From Bizionia sp. (lineage in GTDB: Bacteria > Bacteroidota > Bacteroidia > Flavobacteriales > Flavobacteriaceae): a stretch of DNA of 64,000 nt. The translations under genes were made by a program, and so were the position numbers. The DNA is taken from positions 31,036 to 95,035 of the forward strand of contig JAHDHI010000005.1 of assembly GCA_020631395.1 (NCBI GenBank), in the 5' to 3' direction. Below the pieces are notes generated by a model. That model saw only the letters and a program-made list of their open reading frames with translations. It did not search any database and was not told the origin of the DNA. This document shows positions 37,258 to 45,426 of the stretch, one piece after another; position 1 is the stretch's first letter; each line of letters opens with the position of its first letter.

Positions 37258-38310
37258 ATGAAAAAGCTAATCCATTTATTTGTAGCCATCCTAATTTCAA
37301 CATCATATTCTTGTGATAACGAACCTCTTGACATTTCCTCGATAACCGCAGATGATGCCTTTGGAGTAAATTCCGAACTCTATGACAGCATTGAACGCAT
37401 AGCAGATGACGATCCTGACAACAATTTGGTATGCCTCGATTTCATCTATGCATTCACAGTAAATGTATTTGATGAAAATCTAGACTACGTAGGTTTGTAC
37501 ATCGTCAATAACGATTTGGAATTCAGCACGCTTCTAGGAGGGCTTCAAGAGAATTATTCCATTAGCGTGAGTTACCCAATCACCAGCGTTACGGACGATG
37601 GTGAAACAGTCGAAATAACAACCAATGAAGAGCTGAAAGAGATTATCGACCTATGCTTGGAAGAAGAAGTTCTCAATACCTGCAATGGCATGTTGACAGA
37701 GGACTCATGTGTTTGGAAAGTCGTACACAATGAAAATGGCAACAACGACTTCGAAAATGCCTATTTTGAAGTAAGCACCATTGGAACGGTGGTATTTCAT
37801 CATGAAGACAATGCCTATGATGGTACATGGATTACTTTCTTCATCGAAAATGAATTACATTTGAACATAAGCCTCCAAAATAACGATGACGTCGATGACA
37901 CGAACGTAATTGACAATTGGAATTTTGACTGGAAGGCGACCATCTTGGATTTTGAAAACATGAAACTGGAAAACGAAGATAGCATATTCTTTATCCAAAA
38001 AGAATGCGAAGTGGACGAAGAGGATTGCAATGCCTTCGAGTTTGAGGCTTGTGAATTGAATGAAGGAGAAGGAATTGCAGAATTCCTTTTGGAAGATTAC
38101 ATAGAGTGCTTCACGAATTACATAGAATATGAAACTTCCGAGAATACCATAGTAACATTTTATGAAGACGAATCCAATGACACGCCTTTGGAAACAGTAC
38201 CATACCTGAATACGACCAATCCTCAATTCATATACGTGAAAATAGAAGATGGTGAAACCTCAGAAATCGTATCTACATCCATAAAGCTTACAGCCATAGA
38301 ATGCGAATAA
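37258..38310 (+). CDS. Acidic lipoprotein of unknown function
   Basis: The 350-residue protein has a lipoprotein signal with Cys19 (TSYSCDNE). The mature part is very acidic, with many Asp and Glu, and has repeated paired cysteines (for example CNGMLTEDSC, CEVDEEDCNAFEFEAC) that may form disulphides. A middle segment (about 155-245) resembles a lipocalin-like or beta-sandwich domain by strand pattern. I do not recognise a family. Its stop codon overlaps the start of the sigma factor gene (TAATG), so translation is coupled. It may be an envelope sensor or a target of that regulon. Confidence 0.8.
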   Translation: MKKLIHLFVAILISTSYSCDNEPLDISSITADDAFGVNSELYDSIERIADDDPDNNLVCLDFIYAFTVNVFDENLDYVGLYIVNNDLEFSTLLGGLQENYSISVSYPITSVTDDGETVEITTNEELKEIIDLCLEEEVLNTCNGMLTEDSCVWKVVHNENGNNDFENAYFEVSTIGTVVFHHEDNAYDGTWITFFIENELHLNISLQNNDDVDDTNVIDNWNFDWKATILDFENMKLENEDSIFFIQKECEVDEEDCNAFEFEACELNEGEGIAEFLLEDYIECFTNYIEYETSENTIVTFYEDESNDTPLETVPYLNTTNPQFIYVKIEDGETSEIVSTSIKLTAIECE

Positions 38311-38891
38311 TGAGCATGAACAATCGCCATAAATTGAATTTAAAACACCTCATCAAGGGTTGCAAGAAGCAAGATTTAAAAGCTCAAAGCGAGTTATACA
38401 ACGGCTATAAGGACATCCTTTTTACAATATGTCTCAAATATTGCAAGAACGTCGAAGAGGCAGAAGACAATCTTCAGGATGCATTTATGGCGATATTCAA
38501 AAACATTACCAAATACAACGGAAAAGGCTCTTTTGAAGGTTGGATGAAAAGAATCGTGATCAACAAGGCCATAGACAGATATAAAAAAGACACATTCATA
38601 AATGTCATGATCAATGACGACTTGTTGGCAGATACGGACATAGACACTTCCCAATTGACGCTACCACTCAACGTGATTCTCAACACCATTCAAGAATTGC
38701 CAGATCGTTATCGCCTCATATTCAACCTCTATGAAATGGATGGTTATACCCATAAGGAAATCGCAAAGCTGTTGACGATTTCCGAAAGCACCTCCAAATC
38801 CAACTTGCATCGTGCCAAACTAATTTTGAAAGAAAAGATTAAATCGATCAATCTGTCTCAAACCGCCAATACAATCAACTATGGAAAATAG
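38310..38891 (+). CDS. ECF-type RNA polymerase sigma factor
   Basis: The 193-residue protein has sigma region 2 (SELYNGYKDILFTICLKYCK through DNLQDAFMAIFKNI) and region 4 (ELPDRYRLIFNLYEMDGYTH followed by KEIAKLLTISESTSKSNLHR). The start at 38310 uses the ATG of the TAATG overlap with the upstream gene; an ATG at 38301 in the same frame is also possible. It overlaps the next gene by 11 bp. The sigma factor and a membrane-anchored partner encoded in one transcript is the usual layout for envelope-signal control. Confidence 0.9.
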   Translation: MSMNNRHKLNLKHLIKGCKKQDLKAQSELYNGYKDILFTICLKYCKNVEEAEDNLQDAFMAIFKNITKYNGKGSFEGWMKRIVINKAIDRYKKDTFINVMINDDLLADTDIDTSQLTLPLNVILNTIQELPDRYRLIFNLYEMDGYTHKEIAKLLTISESTSKSNLHRAKLILKEKIKSINLSQTANTINYGK

Positions 38892-40344
38892 AAAAGACAT
38901 CGGAAAAGCCTACAAGGAGAAGTTGGAAGGATACACTCCTTCGCCTAGCAATCACCTATGGGAGTCCATTGAAGCTGAACTGAGCAAATCGAAACGCAAA
39001 GCATTGCCCATATGGAAGACACTTGCTGGGTTAGGGATATTGATCCTATTGTTGTCTACCGTAATAATATACAGCGGCTATTCCGATTCTAAAAATTTTG
39101 AATTGAATCCAACAACCGACAACAATACCTTGGACGCAAATGGCAAAATTAAAGACAATGCACCGAAGGCAGTTAATGACGGCATACAAAACAATAGAAG
39201 CAACAGTAAAGAAAATTCAATTGTTGTAAGCATTTCTACCGATGAAGACTCAAACTCGATTGGCAACAAAAACTCGGAGAACACAAATTCAAGGCACAAA
39301 AGCTCAAATGACATTTTTCAAAACGACTCCAATTGCAAAGCCCAGCCATCTAACAAAGTCAACTCTTCCGACAATGAGATAAGCTCGCGCATCGCAAACA
39401 AATTAGAAGATACAAGTACAAAAAAAACAATTTCGAACTTAAATCGCAATAGAGATGATTCTAAGACAAACGCTATAGGTCAATTAAAGAAAAACAATGA
39501 TTTGACCAATCAGAAGGCAACATCCAAAACACAGAACAATCTGGATGATGTTACCGAATTCGACATTTACTCCGTTGTAATGATGGATGAACTCCCCGCA
39601 GCCAAACTCGACAATAAATTTGACATTGACAAGAAGAAGAAACAAGAGTCCAAGCATTTTAAAAAATCATTTAGGCTATCGTCTTATCTATTGCCTGCCT
39701 TGTCTAATGCATCATCAGACACGTCTCCTATAGACCAGACATTGGACAACTCAAAAAAGACCTCGGGTTTCAATATCAATTATGGTGTTGCCCTTGCGGT
39801 TTCATTATCAAAAAAATCCAGTTTGCGAATAGGCGTTGGCGCTTTCAACCAAAGCATTTTGACAGAAAATGCCGATATGGTAGGCTCCAACGGATCTTTA
39901 ATAAATAGTCCTGGCTTTAGCAACATAAACTTGAATTCCGAAGCAACAAATGCAGCATCCGAAGTTTTTTCTCCATTTGAAAAATTAGATTTGAAGCAAA
40001 CCACCAAGTATTTGGAAACGTACATAGATTATTCTTTCAAACTATTTGGAGAGAAGAAAATAGTACTATATGCTAGCTCTGGCGTCAGCGCATTATTCCT
40101 TTTAAATGACAGCATTGTTCTCAAGGATTCAGACGGCAACAGCATCGACATAGGAAAAGCCACTAATTTGAACAAAGCTGGTTTGGCATTGAACTTTAGT
40201 ACGGGTCTATCGTATAAACTATCAGAAAAGCTAAACGTCAATGTCGAGCCCATTTTCAAATATAATCTTGGAACATTTAAAAAGGCTCACGGCATAAAAC
40301 ATTATAGCTTTGGGGTTCGATTTGGTTTATCGTTTAAACTTTAA
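38881..40344 (+). CDS. Membrane-anchored protein with C-terminal beta-barrel, probable sigma partner
   Basis: The 487-residue protein begins with about 42 soluble residues (YKEKLEGYTPSPSNHLWESI), then one membrane helix (about 45-65). A long, low-complexity Asn/Ser/Lys-rich region (about 70-230) follows. The C-terminal part (about 295-487) looks like an outer membrane beta-barrel, with alternating strands and a final HYSFGVRFGLSFKL. The short N-terminus in front of the helix sits where an anti-sigma peptide would be, and the start overlaps the sigma gene by 11 bp. Such a chain could span both membranes. Its role as anti-sigma factor is inferred from position and layout. Confidence 0.8.
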   Translation: MENRKDIGKAYKEKLEGYTPSPSNHLWESIEAELSKSKRKALPIWKTLAGLGILILLLSTVIIYSGYSDSKNFELNPTTDNNTLDANGKIKDNAPKAVNDGIQNNRSNSKENSIVVSISTDEDSNSIGNKNSENTNSRHKSSNDIFQNDSNCKAQPSNKVNSSDNEISSRIANKLEDTSTKKTISNLNRNRDDSKTNAIGQLKKNNDLTNQKATSKTQNNLDDVTEFDIYSVVMMDELPAAKLDNKFDIDKKKKQESKHFKKSFRLSSYLLPALSNASSDTSPIDQTLDNSKKTSGFNINYGVALAVSLSKKSSLRIGVGAFNQSILTENADMVGSNGSLINSPGFSNINLNSEATNAASEVFSPFEKLDLKQTTKYLETYIDYSFKLFGEKKIVLYASSGVSALFLLNDSIVLKDSDGNSIDIGKATNLNKAGLALNFSTGLSYKLSEKLNVNVEPIFKYNLGTFKKAHGIKHYSFGVRFGLSFKL

Positions 40345-40563
40345 TTCTATTTTTGTGACCTTTCTCAAAAAACATTGTTTTAAACCTCATATTCCTCCAA
40401 TGGCTCAACGCTTATTTTTTTAATTTACAATGTAGTAACTACATCTATTATTGTCTTTAATAGACCTTGGCCTTATTGATTTTTTAAGTACCATTTTACA
40501 AAACCCAAGGTGTAAATCACCAGATACAAACATAAGTAAAGGCCAAATTTAATCTTGAGCTGG

Positions 40564-40590
40564 AAAAACCATCAAACTTGATGGTTTTTT
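40564..40590 (+). terminator. Hairpin terminator downstream of the sigma operon
   Basis: AAAAACCATCAA / TTGATGGTTTTT form a stem ending in a T run. It lies about 220 nt past the stop of the beta-barrel gene and upstream of the kinase promoter, so it isolates the two units. Confidence 0.75.
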
Positions 40591-40675
40591 GGTTTGCAAA
40601 GTCTCTTAATCACTAACAAACATTACAATTGCATCAAAATATGATTTGCACTTTAGCCGTAAAATAAAAAAGCAG

Positions 40676-40683
40676 TATAATTG
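40676..40683 (+). promoter_or_regulatory. Putative promoter box of kinase 1, shared with kinase 3
   Basis: TATAATTG (one mismatch to TAnnTTTG) is embedded in a stretch, TATAATTGCAT followed by GAA one base later, that recurs upstream of kinase 3 at 45396-45403. The A-rich bases before it are also alike. Shared upstream DNA indicates duplication that included the promoter. Confidence 0.45.
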
Positions 40684-40713
40684 CATAGAATTTTCCCTAA
40701 ATCTTCTATCCCA

Positions 40714-42879
40714 ATGACTAAAAAACACCTTAACGTATTGATGCTATTATTCTTCAATACAATTTTAATGGCCCAAACAAACAACGTTAGCAAGGATAGT
40801 ATTTTAAAATTGATTGAATCAGGGTTTAAAAACATTGGAATTGACAAGCTGGATGAAGCCGTAAATACGCTCAACTTCACTTTAAACTACGGCAAGACAA
40901 ACAAGGACAATGAAATTGTTAAAAAATCGGCGACGGGTTTAGGAGCTGCATACATAGCGTTGAAGAACTTGGAAAAAGCGAGTGACTATTACAATGTTGC
41001 CTTGAATTCTGCCCCAACCTCAATTTCACCTTCGGACTACAATAACATTGCCAATCTTTTCGAGTTGAAGAAAGACATTCCCAACGCCATAAAATACTAT
41101 GAATTATCACGAAAGCTATGCATAAAGACCAAAGACACGTTTAAAATAATATGGCCAGCCATAAACATTGCTTTAATTAAACGCAATCAGGAAAAATATG
41201 AGGAAGCTGCTTTTTATTTTGAAGAGGTTTTACGAAATTTTGTTCCAAATTCAATGCACCAACCAAAAATTTTCATTGATTCCAACATTTACCTTGCAGA
41301 AATATCAGCCAAAAACAAAAAGTATGAGCTTTCTCATTTCTATTTGAAAAAAGCGGATTCGGTATCTTTCATTCTTGAAAGCTATGAGGATCTATTCAAT
41401 TCTGAAAGGATTCGCTATGGCATTTATGAAGAAACCAATCAATTGCAAGAATCAAAAAAATCCTTAGAGAAGCAAATTGAGCATTTAGGGATCAGTAAAA
41501 AATTGCAACAAGAAAAACTCATCAAAAACAACAAGCTGGAACAAAAGCTATTGGATAGAGAAAGATCCCTCGAATTTACAAATAAAATCAACGAGACTCA
41601 AAAAGCGACATTGCGAAAAACCAGATTGTTCACTTATATCATTTTGGTCTTTTTAAGTCTTACATCCATAATACTCTATCTATTGCAACGTAGCAATCAT
41701 GCAAGAAAAAAACTCAACGACGATCTGATACTTAAAAACAAAGTGCTTTTTGATGCTAAAGAAAAAACGGAATATGCTTCCAAACTAAAGGAGAACTTTT
41801 TCTCGACAATCAGCCATGAACTTAGGACGCCTCTATACGCCGTTACCGGCATTACAGACATATTGATTGACGATTCCCCAAAAAAAGAACATCTACATTA
41901 CTTGAAGACATTGAAATCTTCAGGGGAGCATTTGCTCGGCTTGATAAACAACGTACTACAAATCAACAAATTCGACGCCAACAAAATAGAAATAAACACC
42001 ATTGACTTCAATTTAAGGCAACTTATCAATAGCATCAAAGAAACCTTGATCTACTTGAAAAGTGAAAACAACAATGTCATTCACATAGACATCGATGAAG
42101 CCATTCCTGATTTTTTACAAGGTGATTCCTTAAAAATAACGCAAATAATAGTCAATCTATTGAGCAATGCTCTAAAGTTCACCAAAGAAGGAAACATATG
42201 GGTCATCGCTGAATGCATCGAAAAAAAGGAAGAAATCGTAACGATCGACATTAGAGTAAAAGACGATGGCATAGGTATTTCCAAAGCCATGCAGGATCAA
42301 ATCTTCGAGGACTTCTATCAAGAATCCATGAGGCTAGACAGAAATTATGAGGGGACTGGTCTAGGCTTGGCCATAGTAAAAAGATTATTAAATGCCATGG
42401 GGAGTGAAATAAAGGTTAGCAGCATTCCCAATGAGGGTGCTACCTTCTATTTTAGCCTATCATTAAGAACAAAGAAACAATCATCAACCAAAACACCCAA
42501 ATCCAAAGAAGTCGTAAATCTCGAAGGAAAACATTTTTTGGTAGTAGATGACAATGCCATAAACTTGATGATAACCAAACGCATCTTAGAATCCAAAAAA
42601 GCCAAAGTCATGATTACCGAAAATGGCATCGAAGCCATAGAAAAGGTTAAAACAAATACATTTGATGCCATATTGATGGATATCCACATGCCCAATATGA
42701 ATGGCTACAGTGCAACTGAAAAAATAAGAGAGTTCAATAAGTCTATTCCAGTCATAGCCTTGACTGCCGTTACATTGGATGACAATAAGGACAAGATCCT
42801 AAATTCCGGTATGAATGGCGTAATCACCAAACCCTTTGTCATGGAAAGCTTTTTCAATGAGATAAAGAATTTTCTTTAA
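40714..42879 (+). CDS. TPR-containing hybrid sensor histidine kinase (kinase 1)
   Basis: The start at 40714 (MTKKHLNVLMLLFFNTILMAQ minus its last residue) gives a signal peptide and 721 residues; a TTG at 40681 would spoil the signal. TPR repeats fill the periplasmic part (about 30-260), followed by a coiled segment, a membrane helix (about 303-325), HisKA with the phospho-accepting His368 in STISHELRTP, and HATPase with NLLSNALKF, DDGIGIS and GTGLGLA. A receiver domain ends the chain, with Asp656 in LMDIHMPNMNGY. There is no DNA-binding output domain. The ligand is unknown. It is most like kinase 3 in its sensor half. Confidence 0.93.
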   Translation: MTKKHLNVLMLLFFNTILMAQTNNVSKDSILKLIESGFKNIGIDKLDEAVNTLNFTLNYGKTNKDNEIVKKSATGLGAAYIALKNLEKASDYYNVALNSAPTSISPSDYNNIANLFELKKDIPNAIKYYELSRKLCIKTKDTFKIIWPAINIALIKRNQEKYEEAAFYFEEVLRNFVPNSMHQPKIFIDSNIYLAEISAKNKKYELSHFYLKKADSVSFILESYEDLFNSERIRYGIYEETNQLQESKKSLEKQIEHLGISKKLQQEKLIKNNKLEQKLLDRERSLEFTNKINETQKATLRKTRLFTYIILVFLSLTSIILYLLQRSNHARKKLNDDLILKNKVLFDAKEKTEYASKLKENFFSTISHELRTPLYAVTGITDILIDDSPKKEHLHYLKTLKSSGEHLLGLINNVLQINKFDANKIEINTIDFNLRQLINSIKETLIYLKSENNNVIHIDIDEAIPDFLQGDSLKITQIIVNLLSNALKFTKEGNIWVIAECIEKKEEIVTIDIRVKDDGIGISKAMQDQIFEDFYQESMRLDRNYEGTGLGLAIVKRLLNAMGSEIKVSSIPNEGATFYFSLSLRTKKQSSTKTPKSKEVVNLEGKHFLVVDDNAINLMITKRILESKKAKVMITENGIEAIEKVKTNTFDAILMDIHMPNMNGYSATEKIREFNKSIPVIALTAVTLDDNKDKILNSGMNGVITKPFVMESFFNEIKNFL

Positions 42880-43065
42880 CCCATTATAAATCAAAATCAA
42901 AAAACAGCTTTTACACATAAATATGATAGACATTATATTCAATAAAGAAATATTTATTCTATATTATGCAATGAAATGGCTGATCCATTTTTTAACGATT
43001 GAATCTTTCAAATACTTTTATTAAAAGGGTAATGGAGTCCTACCCTCCTCTTAAATAATAATGCT

Positions 43066-45240
43066 ATGAAAAAGGTGTTGCTTATTTTTCTTTTCCTTCT
43101 AAACTACGTTTTGGTTTATGCACAAACTCAAGAAGTAAGCAAGGATAGCATTGTTAATTTAATTACGGATTCCTTTATGATATCCAATCAAGGGAAATAC
43201 GAATTGGCCCTTAAACAACTTGATATTGCATTGGAATATGGAAAAAACCACAAAAACGATTCCATAATAGGAGACGTATACAATTGCATCGGGGTTACCT
43301 ACCTCAACATGGAAAACTTTGAAAAAGCAAAAGAATATCTAAAACTTTCTTCCTCTGCTTTGGAAAAAGCCGACTACAAATCCTATCTGGTCTACAACCA
43401 CAACAACATAGCAGCCATATACGAATTTGAAAAAGACACTTTTGCAGCAAAGAAACACTATGTATTGGCCAAGAACTTGGCATTGGAATTAAATGATGGT
43501 TATTTGTCCTTTTTGCCGACTTATCATCTTGGCAGATTGCAATACCATCAAAAGGAATACAATCTGGCAAAAGTGAACCTCGAAGAATCTCTTCCCAACT
43601 ACAAGGCAAACTCAGAGCATCAGCCAATGACATTTGTTGCCATAAACACCTATCTAGCCAAAATATATTTCAAAGAAGGTGACATCACGAAATCATTGAA
43701 TTATTTAAAGACGGCAGATTCCTTGGCCATCAAAACAAATGACTTGAACAACCTCAAGACCATCGAAAAAACAAGGTATCGAATTTTTAAAAGCGAGAAC
43801 AAGCTAGCAGAAGCAGATACTTCCCTGCAAAAAGTAGTCGATTATCTAGAAAAGAGATTAAAGAGACGGGAAGAAGAGTTAAAAGAACGAAGCAAACTGG
43901 AACGCACACTTGTTGAAAGGGAAAGCAGCTTGAAACTCACTCGAGAAATAAACAAGAATCAAAAGGAAACAATCGCCAAAACACGTTTTTTCACCTTTAT
44001 AATATTGACGATGTTTCTACTTACCTGCATTACTTCATTTCTATTGTATAGAAGTAACCGCAAGAGGTATACGCTTAATAAAACCCTGGAAGACAACAAC
44101 AAAAAACTACAAGACTCCAAGGAGAAGACAGAGTATGCTTCCAAATTGAAAGAAAACTTCTTCTCAACGATCAACCATGAACTTAGAACACCTCTATATG
44201 CCGTTACCGGCATTACGGACATATTGATTGATGATTCCCCAAAAGCAGAGCACGTACATTACTTGAAAATACTGAAATCTTCGGGAGAGCATCTTCTTGG
44301 TCTAATAAACAACATTCTACAAATCAATAAATTTGATGCCGATAAGATTGAAATAAACACCATCGATTTCAATATGAGGTCGCTCATAAACAACATTAAG
44401 GACTCCTTAAGCTATTTGAAAAGTGAGAACAACAATGTCATCCACATAGACATCGACAAAGCCATACCAGATGTATTGCAAGGCGACTCCTTGAAAATAG
44501 CACAGATAATTGTCAACCTCTTGAGCAATGCTCTAAAATTCACCAAGGAAGGAAATGTTTGGATCCTCGTAGAGTGCATGGAAAAAACGGAAGAGACCGT
44601 AACGCTTGACATTAAGGTAAAAGACGACGGTATTGGCATCTCCAAAGACATGCAAGCTCAAATCTTCGAGGATTTCTACCAAGAATCCATGCAATTGGAT
44701 AGAAATTACGAAGGAACCGGCCTAGGTTTGGCCATAGTAAAAAGATTACTCAATGCCATGGGCAGTGAAATAAAGGTTAAAAGCAATACCAAGGAAGGTG
44801 CTACTTTCTATTTCAGCTTAAGACTAAATGTAAAAAAACAAATCCCAGCCTCGAAACCGGAAACAAAAAACACTATAAATTTAAAAGGAAATCACTTTCT
44901 GGTCGTGGATGACAACGCCATAAACCTAATGATTACCAAACGCATATTGGAGTCTAAGAATGCCAATGTCTCCGTTGCGAAAAATGGTCTTGAAGCCATC
45001 AAAAAAATTAAGGCAAATAGATTTGATGTCGTGTTGATGGATATTCACATGCCCAATATGAATGGTTATGACACAACCAAAGAAATAAGGACGTTTGACA
45101 AGGCTACTCCCATTATTGCACTAACTGCGGTTACATTGGATGACAACATGAGCAAAATCATGGATTCTGGAATGAATGGCGTCATCACCAAACCTTTTGT
45201 AATAGAAGAATTCTTCGACGAAATTAAGACCTTCCTGTAA
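43066..45240 (+). CDS. TPR-containing hybrid sensor histidine kinase (kinase 2)
   Basis: The 724-residue protein has the same architecture as kinase 1: signal peptide, periplasmic TPRs, one membrane helix (about 308-330), HisKA with His371 (STINHELRTP, Asn in place of the usual Ser), HATPase, and a receiver domain with Asp659. Its TPR part is closest to kinase 4 (shared ANYKSY/ADYKSY and NSEHQP motifs). Its kinase core is nearly identical to kinase 3 over SKDMQAQIFEDFYQESMQLD. It lies 186 bp after kinase 1, with no terminator seen in between. Confidence 0.93.
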   Translation: MKKVLLIFLFLLNYVLVYAQTQEVSKDSIVNLITDSFMISNQGKYELALKQLDIALEYGKNHKNDSIIGDVYNCIGVTYLNMENFEKAKEYLKLSSSALEKADYKSYLVYNHNNIAAIYEFEKDTFAAKKHYVLAKNLALELNDGYLSFLPTYHLGRLQYHQKEYNLAKVNLEESLPNYKANSEHQPMTFVAINTYLAKIYFKEGDITKSLNYLKTADSLAIKTNDLNNLKTIEKTRYRIFKSENKLAEADTSLQKVVDYLEKRLKRREEELKERSKLERTLVERESSLKLTREINKNQKETIAKTRFFTFIILTMFLLTCITSFLLYRSNRKRYTLNKTLEDNNKKLQDSKEKTEYASKLKENFFSTINHELRTPLYAVTGITDILIDDSPKAEHVHYLKILKSSGEHLLGLINNILQINKFDADKIEINTIDFNMRSLINNIKDSLSYLKSENNNVIHIDIDKAIPDVLQGDSLKIAQIIVNLLSNALKFTKEGNVWILVECMEKTEETVTLDIKVKDDGIGISKDMQAQIFEDFYQESMQLDRNYEGTGLGLAIVKRLLNAMGSEIKVKSNTKEGATFYFSLRLNVKKQIPASKPETKNTINLKGNHFLVVDDNAINLMITKRILESKNANVSVAKNGLEAIKKIKANRFDVVLMDIHMPNMNGYDTTKEIRTFDKATPIIALTAVTLDDNMSKIMDSGMNGVITKPFVIEEFFDEIKTFL

Positions 45241-45395
45241 GTCTTTAATAATGTGAATTTCGCAAAAACAATTAATGGTATTTTCATCTACCAGATTGCA
45301 AAAAGGGAAACCTCAACCCCATGTAATTAACTAAAAATCTTTACCTTACATTAAAACACAGTATGTTTTCATGTATTTGTAAAACAAAAAAATAT

Positions 45396-45403
45396 TATAA
45401 TTG
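45396..45403 (+). promoter_or_regulatory. Putative promoter box of kinase 3
   Basis: TATAATTG followed by CATTGAA is the counterpart of the box at 40676-40683. A TTTG at 45376-45379, 16 bp upstream, is a possible -33 partner. Confidence 0.45.
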
Positions 45404-45426
45404 CATTGAACTAATCCCTATTCCCA

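Larger units (their letters stand above)
40345..40713. other. Intergenic region before the first hybrid histidine kinase
   Basis: It contains a hairpin terminator at 40564-40590 and the putative promoter box of the kinase at 40676-40683. No coding capacity is seen. The last 40 bp resemble the region upstream of the third kinase gene. Confidence 0.5.

Noticed and set aside
40681..40713. TTG start for kinase 1
   Set aside because: The ATG at 40714 restores a normal signal peptide aligned with kinase 3; the TTG overlaps the shared promoter box.
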